Shown: positions 45,828 to 54,452, counted from the stretch's first letter. The stretch is DNA of 64,000 nt from Streptomyces sp. NBC_00239 (GCF_036194065.1 NZ_CP108095.1:1-64000); one strand, 5' to 3'. A program made the numbers and translations. The notes: a model not told the origin generated them from the letters alone.

Positions 45828-46865
45828 TCAGCCGCCGGCCTGGGCCGCGGCCAGCTCACCGACCCGGCTGCGGTACGCGTCGGCCAGGCTGCCGCCGTTC
45901 GAACCGGGGGTCCCCTCCGGGCCGGCTCCCAGCGACTCCAGGACGGCACCGGCGCGGCCCTGGAGGACCGCCAGCTCGTCCGCGGTGTGCGGGTACAGCA
46001 GCCTGAGCCCGCGCTTGTCCCCGTCCGACAGGCTCTGCCCGTTGCCGCTCGGCGCGCAGCTGCTCGGGCTGGACTTGTAGAAGAACAGCGGGAACCGGTA
46101 CAGCATCACCGATCGTGAGTCGAACGGCCCGGCGACGACGTCCGGATCGTTCTCGGTGCGCAGGTTGTGATTCACCGTCGCGCGCGACCAGTTGTTCGGC
46201 GCGCCCGCGAGGAACGTGTAAATGCCGGGCTGCTTCCCTTGGGCGTCCGCCACGAACACGCCTCTGTCATTCTGCGTGGGAACGTACCCGGCATCGTCGT
46301 CCCAGCGGAATTCGCCCTCGCAGGTTCCGCGCATGTTCTGGTGGGAGTGGTGGAACCCCAGCGCGTGGAGGAACTCGTGGCGCACGGTGCCCTGCCACGT
46401 CGGGGGCTTGTTGACGGCGAAACCTCCGAGGTTGAGGCTGCGCTGTCCGGGGTTGCCTCCGACCTGGCCGCCGCCGGCACCGATGATGCGATCCGTGCTG
46501 TCGGTCCCTACCAGGGAGAAGAAGCCGCCCAGGTCGAAGCTGACGCGGATCTCGGCGGCGTAGGCGGTGTCGGCCGTGGTCCATCGCCGGAACGTCCCGG
46601 TCGCCTCGTCGTGGCCGAAGTCGAGTGTCAGGTTGCAGCTGTCGGTGATCTGCGCGGTGGCTGCTGCGATGTCCGCGTGCAGCTGGTCGTCCCCGTCGAG
46701 GAACGCGACCCGCACCGTGCCACCGGGCGTCCACCTGGCGATGTCGGTGACGAGGAACTCCAGGCCGCCGCCGGCCGATGCACGCCTCCAGCGATCCCGG
46801 ACTTCGATCGCCGCGACGACGTCGTCCGGGAGGGATTCGAGTTCGAGGAAGGATTCGAGGTCCAT
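45828..46865 (-). CDS. Metzincin zinc metalloprotease
   Basis: 345 aa from MDLESFLELESLPDD. The zinc motif HEFLHALGFHH fits HExxHxxGxxH (His163, Glu164, His167, Gly170, His173), followed by a Met-turn RSVMLYRF at about 251-258; the ordering and the TVRVAFLDGD and VSFDLGG strands are astacin/matrixin-like. No signal peptide and no obvious propeptide are seen, which is unusual for metzincins and suggests the enzyme acts inside the cell or is released by another route. It is the third gene of the minus-strand protease operon. Confidence 0.85.
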   Translation of the reverse strand: MDLESFLELESLPDDVVAAIEVRDRWRRASAGGGLEFLVTDIARWTPGGTVRVAFLDGDDQLHADIAAATAQITDSCNLTLDFGHDEATGTFRRWTTADTAYAAEIRVSFDLGGFFSLVGTDSTDRIIGAGGGQVGGNPGQRSLNLGGFAVNKPPTWQGTVRHEFLHALGFHHSHQNMRGTCEGEFRWDDDAGYVPTQNDRGVFVADAQGKQPGIYTFLAGAPNNWSRATVNHNLRTENDPDVVAGPFDSRSVMLYRFPLFFYKSSPSSCAPSGNGQSLSDGDKRGLRLLYPHTADELAVLQGRAGAVLESLGAGPEGTPGSNGGSLADAYRSRVGELAAAQAGG

Positions 46866-46977
46866 AACGCGTCCTTTCGCATCGCCGTTCAGAGCGGTCC
46901 CCGACCGTTCCGACGATGGATGGGCTGCCCGGCTCGACGCGCGAGCATGCCGCACTGGAAGCTCACATCAGATTTTG

Positions 46978-47820
46978 TCATGAATTACAAGCTTCTGCTA
47001 CTGAATGCACACTGGGAGTAGTTGCCTGTTCATCAGCTCGCCCCGCCCGGGACGTGGGCGGGCGGGCGGTGCGGGGGCCGGCCGCAGCCGCGAGGCGCAG
47101 TTCGATCACGCCGAGGTTGTCGAATCCGACGGCCAGCTCCAGGCGCCCGGTGCCCAGCCGCTCGTCGATCTCGATGGACGCCATCAGGCACCGTTTGGCC
47201 TCGGAGAGGTCGCCGCGCTCGCAGTGGACGAGGCCGAGGTTGTTGAGGACGGCGGCCCTGCCTTCCCGGCCCGCCCGGGTAGTCCCGCCCTCCAGCAGGC
47301 CGAGAGCCGTACGGAACGAGGTCTCGGCGGCGGCCAGTTCTCCCGCCTGGCGCAGCAGTTCACCCCGGTGGCAGTGGAGCCGGGAGAGGCCCGACCGGTG
47401 GCGGGCACCGTCGAGCCGGGCCGACGGGACGTCGGTCTCCAGCGCCCGGTCGACGATGCCGATGGCGGAGGCGGTCAGGCCGAGGTCGTTCAGACGCCGG
47501 GAGAAGGCCACCACGAAGTCGGCGTCGCCGGTGACCCCGTACGGGGCGAAGGACAGGTCCATCGCCAGGGCGAGCGGCGGCCAGCCGGGGTTCTCCCCCG
47601 GGCTGCCCCCGCCGCCCGGCTGCCACAGGTGATGGGCGAGGGCGAGCAGTTCGTCCAGGGCGGCGGCCAGGCTGCCGGTGTCCTACGGGTCGCACTGCGC
47701 GGCGTGGTGGAGGCAGGCCTCCACCAGCCGGGCCGGCGGGCGAGGCCCTGACCGGGCCTCGCCGACGAGTGCTTCGAGCTGCGTCCGCCACTGTGCGGCG
47801 GCCTTGCGACGCCGGCGCAC
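46978..47820 (-). pseudogene. TPR-repeat protein with in-frame TAG
   Basis: From a GTG at 47820 the frame reads MRRRRKAAAQWRTQLEALVG to HHAAQCDP, then TAG at 47683-47685, then continues in the same frame: DTGSLAAALDELLALAHHLW, MDLSFAPYGVTGDADFVVAF and at least three tetratricopeptide repeats (LSRLHCHRGELLRQAGELAA; VLNNLGLVHCERGDLSEAKR; VGFDNLGVIELRLAA). An internal ATG at 47562 could give a shorter protein. TPR proteins act as scaffolds or sensors; this one sits in the protease operon seven bases after the preceding gene. Confidence 0.7.
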
Positions 47821-47826
47821 GAGCGC

Positions 47827-48198
47827 CTAGCGGGGAGCCGGCTCGAGGGTGACGGGCAGCGAGACGGCCCCGGATTCCAGGGCCTGCGAGACGACTTCCA
47901 CCCGGGTGTCCGCGGGCAGGCCGCTGAGGACGATCTCGGGGCCGCCGTCGCCGGGGACGACGGAGGTGCGGGCGTCCGGCTCCGCCGCGAAGAGCCGGTC
48001 GACGAGCTTGGCAACGAACGGCGCCAGCAGGGTGGTCACCCCGGTCACCACGGTGGAGACGAGCACGGGGTCCGGCCCGCCGCGGTGCCCGCCCGGCGCG
48101 TCTGCCGCGCCCTCGAGGGCGAGCCCGGGGAACCCGGCCACGTCCGCGGCGAGCAGCCGCTCCAGTTCCGCCGGCGGCAGCCAGTCCGTCTCCACCAC
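47827..48198 (-). CDS. Small protein with hydrophobic segment, first gene of the protease operon
   Basis: 123 aa, MVETDWLPPAELERLLAADV. A hydrophobic stretch at about 46-64 (VLVSTVVTGVTTLLAPFVAK) is followed by PDARTSVVPGDGGPEIVLSG and TRVEVVSQAL. The size, hydrophobic helix and C-terminal beta segment recall the small constant components of protease-based conflict systems of actinobacteria, but I cannot assign it firmly. Likely the promoter-proximal gene, facing the sigma operon across 277 bases. Confidence 0.65.
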   Translation of the reverse strand: MVETDWLPPAELERLLAADVAGFPGLALEGAADAPGGHRGGPDPVLVSTVVTGVTTLLAPFVAKLVDRLFAAEPDARTSVVPGDGGPEIVLSGLPADTRVEVVSQALESGAVSLPVTLEPAPR

Positions 48199-48475
48199 GA
48201 GCTTTCCTTGCTCGCCCCCATGTGACGCCCCCTAGGCGCTCGGCGTTGCGGCGCCCGCCGTGCGCGGTGCCGAGCCAGTCATGCCCGGCGGGGCCGTTCC
48301 GATGCCGGTGGCCGCCCGCGCCCTGCCCGGTACGCACTGGTGTGCCGGGCGTCGCTCGATCGGCTTGTCCGCCGTCGGTGCGGCGTTCCGTCTACGCACT
48401 TTTGAGGTCGCGCGCCTCTTACGGGGTGCCGGGGTCTTCCCGGCGTCCGGATGAGACGAGAGGGAGGGCGGTACC
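48199..48475. promoter_or_regulatory. Divergent promoter region of the protease and sigma operons
   Basis: 277 bases without a gene between two divergent operons. GAGAGGGAGGGCGGT before 48476 includes a ribosome binding site. No clear consensus promoter or palindrome was identified by eye. Confidence 0.5.
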
Positions 48476-48691
48476 GTGCTCTCAACCTGGGGGTGGGCGT
48501 TCGCGGCGACCGGTGCGGGTGCCGCAGCCGTGATCGCGCGTACGTGCGCCTACTGGATCCGCGAGGCGGCGCGGCGCAGGACCCTGCGGGTCGTGCTGCA
48601 CCAGCTGTCCCACGGTGGAGGATCCGTCGAGGTCACCGACCAGGACGGAGCCTCGTGGACCGCGAGGCGTCCCGACGGCGAGCAGGAATGA
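48476..48691 (+). CDS. Small membrane-anchored protein, 71 aa
   Basis: MLSTWGWAFAATGAGAAAVI is a membrane anchor, followed by YWIREAARRRTLRVVLHQLS and SVEVTDQDGASWTARRPDG. The second half looks like the beta-rich end of effector-associated constant components (WLRxRR then V-x-V-x-x-xDG), but it is shorter. Its stop abuts the start of the sigma gene, so it heads that operon. Confidence 0.6.
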   Translation: MLSTWGWAFAATGAGAAAVIARTCAYWIREAARRRTLRVVLHQLSHGGGSVEVTDQDGASWTARRPDGEQE

Positions 48692-49246
48692 ATGCCCGGA
48701 GACTTTTGCGAGGAGGAGTTCGATGCGGTCTACCGGAGGTGGTACCGGCCGCTGCTCGCCAGGGCCGCCATGGTGTGCGGGGCGCTGCACGCGCTGGCGT
48801 CCGACGCCGTGCAGGAGACGTTCATCCAGTGCTGGCGACGGATGAACGACCCGGCTGCCGAGCCCGTGCGGAACTGGGGGCCCTGGCTGACCAAGACGGT
48901 GATCCGCGAATCGATCAAGGTGTGCGGCCGGTATCCGGGCGCGGTCCCTCTCGAGGGTGCGGAGTCGGCCGCGCAGGGTCCGGACATGGCCGCCCTGATG
49001 GATGTGAAGGAAGGCTTCCACCAGGTGTGCAGGGCCATCGCGCAACTGCCGTCCCGCCAGTGCGAGGTGACCGCGCTCTACTACCTGGCCGACCTTCCCA
49101 CCGCTGACATCGCGGCCATGCTCGGGATCGAGCCGTCGACGGTACGGGTCCAGCTCAGTACGGCACGTCGCGCATTGGCGCCCCTGTCGGCCAGACTGAA
49201 GCAGTTGGGGCTGCTCGACGGAGTCGAGGGAGGTGAGCGGCGGTGA
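48692..49246 (+). CDS. ECF-type RNA polymerase sigma factor
   Basis: 184 aa. Region 2: FDAVYRRWYRPLLARAAMVC, DAVQETFIQCWRR. Region 4: QLPSRQCEVTALYYLADLPT, ADIAAMLGIEPSTVRVQLST, with the usual helix-turn-helix. The linker is short. It overlaps the following sigma gene by four bases (GTGA). No anti-sigma factor is adjacent; the small membrane protein before it could act in that way (inference). Expected to direct RNA polymerase to a small set of promoters, possibly the divergent protease operon. Confidence 0.85.
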   Translation: MPGDFCEEEFDAVYRRWYRPLLARAAMVCGALHALASDAVQETFIQCWRRMNDPAAEPVRNWGPWLTKTVIRESIKVCGRYPGAVPLEGAESAAQGPDMAALMDVKEGFHQVCRAIAQLPSRQCEVTALYYLADLPTADIAAMLGIEPSTVRVQLSTARRALAPLSARLKQLGLLDGVEGGERR

Positions 49247-50151
49247 CGGGACCTCACCACGAGCAGATCGACGGCCTCCGGTCGGCGGAGGACGATCCGG
49301 TCCGGGACGTGCTGCGTGCGACGGAGGCGGCGCTGGGCCGGGCCGTTCCGCCGGCGGAGGTGGAGACGTCCCTGGCCGCGCTGAAGGAGCGGCTCGGCCG
49401 GCAGGCGGATCCCGCTGCGCCGCGTGCGGGGGGCGTGGCTGCCCCGGCGCCGGCGATCGGTGAGCTGTGGCGGTCGTACGACGCGACCGGCGACGAGCGG
49501 TTGCGCGAGCAGCTGATCCTGCACTACTCGCCTCTCGTCACGTACATGGCTGCCAGGGTGGGTGCGGGCGGGGAGGCCGACCTCGTGCCGTCCGGGATGT
49601 TCGCGCTGGTCGACGCGATCGGGACGTTCGACCTCGAGCGGGGGATCAACTTCGAGACGTACGCGGTCCCCCTGATCGCGAGGGCGATGGCCGACGGGCT
49701 CCGGGCGCCGGACCCGGTGCCGCGGTCCGGGCGGCGGGGGGCGTGGCCGAGGACGCGGGCCGGTGCCGCCCGGGAGCCGGGGTGGCGGCGTACGCGGTCC
49801 GGGGGCGCCGCCGGTCCGGGGACCGTGGGGGACGCGCTCCAGGAGCCGGCCGGCCGGTTGCAGGTCCGGGCCGCGGAGGCCGGCCTGCCGGATCCGGCGG
49901 AGACTCCGCAGGACTCCGCCTCCGGCCTGCCCGCGGGGGCGGCCGAGGACGTCGAGCTGCCGAGGCCCCTGGCACGGGCGATCAACGAACTGCCCGAGCG
50001 GGAGAAGACCGTCATGACGCTGCGCTACTACGAGGGGCTCACGCTCGCCGAGATCGGCGCCGTGCTCGGGATCACCGAGAACCGCGTCCGCCGGATCCAC
50101 AACGAGTCCGTGCACCGCTTGCGGGCGGAGCTGCCGGATCTCGACCTCTGA
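49243..50151 (+). CDS. WhiG/FliA-like sigma factor with altered middle
   Basis: 302 aa. Residues 77-150 match region 2 of WhiG: LWRSYDATGDERLREQLILH, YSPLVTYMAARVG, AIGTFDLERGINFETYAVPL. Region 4 at about 244-300 matches closely too (ELPEREKTVMTLRYYEGLTL, AEIGAVLGITENRVRRIHNE). Between them, where WhiG has region 3 (about 90 residues), lies an Arg/Gly/Pro-rich stretch that does not resemble region 3. The first 75 residues are an extra N-terminal part. So it is a WhiG paralogue with a lost or replaced region 3. Translationally coupled to the ECF factor. Confidence 0.8.
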   Translation: MTGPHHEQIDGLRSAEDDPVRDVLRATEAALGRAVPPAEVETSLAALKERLGRQADPAAPRAGGVAAPAPAIGELWRSYDATGDERLREQLILHYSPLVTYMAARVGAGGEADLVPSGMFALVDAIGTFDLERGINFETYAVPLIARAMADGLRAPDPVPRSGRRGAWPRTRAGAAREPGWRRTRSGGAAGPGTVGDALQEPAGRLQVRAAEAGLPDPAETPQDSASGLPAGAAEDVELPRPLARAINELPEREKTVMTLRYYEGLTLAEIGAVLGITENRVRRIHNESVHRLRAELPDLDL

Positions 50152-50244
50152 GCACCGCTTGCGCCGGCGGTGCGCCCCCGTTCCCCAGGCCCCCCGGGGC
50201 GGGGCGCGGCCAGGTCGGGTCCGGCCAAGTCGCCCCCTCCGGCG

Positions 50245-51347
50245 TCACGGTGTGCGGCGGAGCCTGCGCCGCGGCGGTGTGGCGGCCGGTTCGGGCGGGG
50301 TCGCGGGCGGGAGGACGAAGCCGACCTCCGCGCCGCCGCCGGCGGCATCGGTGGCGAACACGGTGCCCTCGTCGGCCGTGATGATGTCGTGCACGATGGC
50401 CAGGCCCAGTCCCGAGCCGGGGATGGCCTGGGTGCGCGGACCGCGGTGGAAACGGTCGAAGACGGCGTCGTGCTCGCCGGGTGCGATGCCGGGGCCCCGG
50501 TCGCGCACGGCGAGCCGGCAGCCGGCGACGTGCAGGGTGACCTCGGTGCCGTCGGGGCTGAACTTCACCGCATTGCCCAGGAGGTTGTCGAGGCACCGCT
50601 GGAGCGCGCGGGGCCGGGCCCGGACGGGGACCGGCCTGTCGGTCGTGACGGTGATCGTGCGCCCGGTCCGGGCCCGGTGCCGGTGCGCGGTGTCCTCGGC
50701 CAGGACCGCGAGGTCCACTTCGGCCGGGTCCTCCTGCGCGTAGCGGTCGGTGGCGAGCTCGACGAGTTCGCGCACGAGGTCGTCGAGGGCCGCCGTCTCG
50801 GTGACCAGGGTGGTCAGGATCTGCTCCTCGTCCTCGGGCGCGAGCCGGCCGCGGGCCCGCTGCATGAGTTCGGCGCTGCCGCGCACCGACGTCAGCGGGG
50901 TGCGCAGTTCGTGGCCGGCGTCCTGGACCAGTTGCTGCTGCGCGCGCGAGCGGCGCAGCGCCGTGAGCATGGATTCGAAGCTGCGGGTCAGCGGCCGATC
51001 TCGTCGGACCCGGCCGGCGGAAACCCGGTGGAGAGGTCCTGCGTGGCGGTGATGCGTCCGGTGGCGCGGGCCAGCTCGCGCAACGGGCGCAGGATCCGGC
51101 CCAGTACCCACCAGCTCAGCAGCGCGGACAGGGCGACGGCGGCCGCGGTGGTCCAGGAGATCCGCCACAGGAAGGCGTCGTCGACGCGGGCGACGTCGTC
51201 GTAGCTCTGCCCGGCCGTGACCGCTCCGCCGCCGGGCAGTGCCCGGGTCAGGGTGCCGTACTCGGTGCCGGAGACGACGACGTCCGCGCGGTGCTCGCCG
51301 CGGCCGGTACGGGCCACCCGCAGGGCTTCCGGGGTGACCGGCAGTGT
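50245..51347 (-). pseudogene. Sensor histidine kinase, N-terminus replaced, one frameshift
   Basis: The part of an EnvZ/BaeS-type kinase from its extracytoplasmic sensor (TLPVTPEALRVARTGRGEHR, TAGQSYDDVARVDDAFLWRI) through a membrane helix (AAAVALSALLSWWVLGRILR), HAMP, the H-box DAGHELRTPLTSVRG, N-box LGNAVKFS and G-boxes (RDRGPGIAP, GSGLGLAIV). A shift near 50990 (DEIGR to LTRSFESMLTAL) breaks HAMP. The first membrane helix and start are gone; the frame begins inside a hydrolase fragment. No response regulator adjoins. Confidence 0.8.
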
Positions 51348-51904
51348 GTCGTCGGCGGTGGCGGCGGTGTAGGCGGCGGCCTTGGGCCCGAGGTTGCGGG
51401 CGCAGCGCTCGACGGCGGCGCGCTGCTGGGCGCGCGTGCCGAAGCGGTATTCGGCGTCGGTGACCCCGCAGGGGAGCCGTTCGGAGCGGCCGGTGCCGCG
51501 GGGGTCGACGAGCAGCAGGTCGTGGTCCGCCAGCAGGCCGTGCAGAGCGGGGGCGAACAGGGGCGCCCGGTCGATCGCGACCTCGCCGGGACCGCCCGGA
51601 TTCACGGCCACGGTGCCCTTCGCGGGGCCGGCCGCGGTGTGCCGCACGACCGCGTAGCTCACCGTGATCGTGCCGAGCCGCGGTCGACCGTGCCGCAGTC
51701 GACCCGGTGCCCCGCCACGCTCGGGCACCACTTCGCAGACGCGGGGGCCGCCGATGCGGCCGGGACCAATGCGGCCGGGACCGCCGGCGCAGTGCCGGGC
51801 GCCGCGACCGCCACCGCCGGCAGCGCCGCGGCCAGCATCGCCACCACGCCCACCGCCGTTCCGGCCCGCCGTGCCGTGTTCGGCTTCGTCTTGGTCTTCG
51901 TCAT
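51348..51904 (-). pseudogene. TAP-like hydrolase N-terminal remnant fused to the kinase
   Basis: MTKTKTKPNTARRAGTAVGV starts a signal peptide (GAGTG spacing GAGGGAGTGGGC before the ATG), then a shift near 51680 and ITVSYAVVRHTAAGPAKGTV, VAVNPGGPGEVAI, LLLVDPRGTGRSERLPCGV, RNLGPKAAAYTAATADD. These are the landmarks of tripeptidyl-aminopeptidase-type hydrolases up to just before the nucleophile. There the sequence joins, in frame, the sensor domain of the kinase. Confidence 0.8.
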
Positions 51905-52209
51905 GCCCACTCCCTCGTGGTTCGCGCTCGTGCGCTCCGGGTGTTCCGCGCTTCGTTCGCAGTGCGGACACGACATTGCCGGGGGCGTTTCACAGCCGCG
52001 GCAGGGCAACGGCAAAGGCGCGTAAGAATCCCCGGGAGCACTTCCGCTCGTGAAAATGGGGACCCGAAGGGGGAACGGCCGACCCCGCCCCTGCTGCGGC
52101 GTGAAGTCCGGGGGCGCCGGCCCGCTCGCGTTCCGCCACCGCGGCGCCCCGCCGTGCTTTACGGTCGGCAGCAGGTCACACGCAGGACTCCACCGCACCG
52201 GAGGTTTCC

Positions 52210-53217
52210 GTGAACATGCTCATCAATTCCGCCGACACGGTGGTCGGCGACGCGCTGCGCGGGATGGCCGCCGCGCACCCCGAGCTCGAGGTCGACGTGG
52301 CGCGGCAGGTCGTCGTACGGCGTGGTGCGCGGGACGGCGGCCGGGTCGGCCTGGTGTCCGGTGGGGGCTCCGGGCACGAGCCGCTCCACGCCGGTTTCGT
52401 GGGGCCGGGAATGCTGTCGGCGGCCTGCGCGGGGGCCGTGTTCACCTCGCCGGTGCCCGACCAGATGCTGCACGCGGCGGGCGCCGTGGACGCCGGTCAG
52501 GGAGTGTTGTTCGTCGTCAAGAACTACACCGGGGACGTGCTGAACTTCCGAATGGCTGCCGAGCTGGCGGAGGAGGACGGCCTGCGGGTGGAGACCGTGC
52601 TCGTCGACGACGACGTCGCGGTGACGGACAGCCTGTACACGGCCGGTCGGCGCGGTACGGGGGCCACCCTGTTCGTGGAGAAGATCGCCGGGGCGGCCGC
52701 CGAGGAAGGGGCGCCGCTGGACCGGGTCGCCGCCCTCGCCCGGCAGGTCAACGACGTCTCCCGCAGCTTCGGGGTGGCGCTCGGCTCCTGCACCACCCCT
52801 GCCAAGGGCAGCCCCACCTTCGACCTCCCGGACGGGGAGCTGGAGTTGGGCGTGGGCATCCACGGCGAACCCGGCCGGGAGCGGCACGCGATGATGACCG
52901 CGCGGGAGATCGCGGAGGTGGCGGTGGAGGCGGTGCTCGACGACCTCGCCCGGACGCACCCGGCAGCCGGCCGGCCGGTGCTGCTGCTGGTCAACGGGAT
53001 GGGCGCGACCCCGCTGCTCGAGTTGTACGGGTTCCACGCGGAGGTGGCCGCGGCCCTGGCCGCACGCGGTGTGCCGGTGGCCCGGGCACTCGTCGGAAAC
53101 TACGTCACCTCCCTGGACATGGCAGGCTGTTCGGTGACCGTGTGCCGGGCGGACGACGAGCTGCTGCGCCTGTGGGACGCGCCGGTGCAGACCGCGGCCC
53201 TGCGCTGGGGCCGCTGA
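52210..53217 (+). CDS. dhaK: Dihydroxyacetone kinase subunit DhaK
   Basis: 335 aa. Binds dihydroxyacetone covalently through His218 (VGIHGEPGRE), here at the same number as in the Escherichia coli enzyme; His56 (GGGSGHEP) and Asp109 (NYTGDVLNF) of the active site are also in place. It is the first gene of a dhaKLM operon; DhaL and DhaM follow, so phosphate comes from the PTS rather than from ATP directly. The alternative start a few codons off cannot be excluded. Intact. Confidence 0.95.
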   Translation: MNMLINSADTVVGDALRGMAAAHPELEVDVARQVVVRRGARDGGRVGLVSGGGSGHEPLHAGFVGPGMLSAACAGAVFTSPVPDQMLHAAGAVDAGQGVLFVVKNYTGDVLNFRMAAELAEEDGLRVETVLVDDDVAVTDSLYTAGRRGTGATLFVEKIAGAAAEEGAPLDRVAALARQVNDVSRSFGVALGSCTTPAKGSPTFDLPDGELELGVGIHGEPGRERHAMMTAREIAEVAVEAVLDDLARTHPAAGRPVLLLVNGMGATPLLELYGFHAEVAAALAARGVPVARALVGNYVTSLDMAGCSVTVCRADDELLRLWDAPVQTAALRWGR

Positions 53218-53257
53218 GCGGTGCGACGCACGTACGGAAGGCGCGCGAACGGGAAGC

Positions 53258-53317
53258 GCACGTACGGGATGTGCACGTACGGGATGTGCACGTACGGGAT
53301 GTGCACGTACGGGATGT
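53258..53317. repeat. 15-bp tandem repeat, four copies, in the dhaK-dhaL gap
   Basis: GCACGTACGGGATGT is repeated four times exactly, at 53258, 53273, 53288 and 53303, with a degenerate copy before them. Each unit contains the palindrome GTAC/ACGTAC. The ribosome binding site of dhaL (GGAGGAGG) follows at once. It encodes nothing convincing. Confidence 0.85.
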
Positions 53318-53329
53318 GGAGGAGGCAGG

Positions 53330-53938
53330 ATGCGTGACGCAGAGTTCTTCCGGCACTGGATGCGGGCCGCCGCGGACGCGGTGGAACGGGAGGCGGACCG
53401 GCTCACCGAACTCGACTCGCCCATCGGTGACGCCGACCACGGGGCGAATCTGCTGCGCGGCTTCGCAGCCGTACGGTCGGCCGTGGCTGGCCCGGAGCCG
53501 GCGGGAACGCCCGGGGCGCTGCTCCAGGTGGCGGGACGCACGCTGATCGCCACCGTCGGCGGCGCGTCCGGGCCGCTGTACGGGACGCTGCTGCGGCGCA
53601 CGGGCAAGGAGCTCGGCGAGGCGGCCGAGGTCTCCGACGAGGACCTGCGCGCGGCCCTGCGGGCGGGCGTGGACGCGGTCGCCCGGCTCGGCGGGGCCGC
53701 GCCGGGGGACAAGACGATGCTGGACGCGCTGGTCCCGGGGGTCGAGGCGCTGAGCAGGTCGTACCGGGCCGCGGCGGACGCGGCGGACGGCGGAGCCGGC
53801 GCGACGGTTCCGTTACGGGCCCGAAAGGGCCGCGCGAGCTACCTCGGGGAGCGCAGCATCGGGCACCAGGACCCCGGCGCCACCTCGGCCGCGCTGCTGC
53901 TGGGCGCGCTGGCCGACACCGCGGAGGGGACCGCATGA
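53330..53938 (+). CDS. dhaL: Dihydroxyacetone kinase subunit DhaL
   Basis: 202 aa, ADP-binding subunit. The Mg-binding aspartates are in LDSPIGDADHGANLL (Asp29, Asp34, Asp36); GGASGPLYGTLL, GDKTMLDAL and RKGRASYLGERSIGHQDPGA complete the family signature. It transfers phosphate from DhaM-rephosphorylated ADP/ATP to DhaK-bound dihydroxyacetone. The stop overlaps the dhaM start (ATGA). Confidence 0.95.
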   Translation: MRDAEFFRHWMRAAADAVEREADRLTELDSPIGDADHGANLLRGFAAVRSAVAGPEPAGTPGALLQVAGRTLIATVGGASGPLYGTLLRRTGKELGEAAEVSDEDLRAALRAGVDAVARLGGAAPGDKTMLDALVPGVEALSRSYRAAADAADGGAGATVPLRARKGRASYLGERSIGHQDPGATSAALLLGALADTAEGTA

Positions 53939-54342
53939 GCGCCGGGGCGCTGGTCGGGATCGTGCTGGTGTCACACAGCGCCGGGGTCGCGGAGCAGGTG
54001 GTGGAACTGGCGCGCGGCCTGGCAGCGGGCGGGGCGGTGGCCCCGATCGCCCCGGCGGGCGGCACCGCCGACGGCACGCTCGGCACCAGCGCCGAACTCA
54101 TCACCGCAGCCGCGTCGGCGGTGGACCGCGGAGCCGGCGTCGCATTCCTCGCCGACCTGGGCAGCTCGGTGCTCACGGTGAAGGCGCTGCTCGGGGACGA
54201 GGAACTGCCGCCCGGGTCGCGTCTGTTGGACGCGCCCTTCCTGGAGGGCGCGGTGGCGGCCCTGGTTGCCGCCTCGGCAGGAGCCCCCCTGGAGGCCGTG
54301 GCGGCCGCGGCGGAGGAGGCGTACGACTACCGCAAGGGATGA
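53935..54342 (+). CDS. dhaM: PTS-dependent dihydroxyacetone kinase subunit DhaM
   Basis: 135 aa EIIA-mannose-type domain; the phospho-accepting His14 is in IVLVSHSAGVAEQ, and DLGSSVLTVKALL and DAPFLEGAVAAL are typical. It receives phosphate from HPr and rephosphorylates DhaL-bound nucleotide. It lacks the HPr and EI domains fused in enteric DhaM, as is common in Gram-positive bacteria. Last gene of the operon. Confidence 0.92.
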   Translation: MSAGALVGIVLVSHSAGVAEQVVELARGLAAGGAVAPIAPAGGTADGTLGTSAELITAAASAVDRGAGVAFLADLGSSVLTVKALLGDEELPPGSRLLDAPFLEGAVAALVAASAGAPLEAVAAAAEEAYDYRKG

Positions 54343-54452
54343 AACCGCCCCTTCCGCCCACGACGGGCCCGCGGCCGGAGCCGCCGGGAGGGCGGCCCGC
54401 AGCCACGGGGGGCCACCGGGCGTCGGTCGGGTGGCGCGGGGCTCGCCGGCTG

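Noticed and set aside
53221..53330. Open frame repeating His-Val-Arg-Asp-Val across the dhaK-dhaL gap
   Set aside because: It is produced by the 15-bp tandem repeat and has no start or context of a gene.
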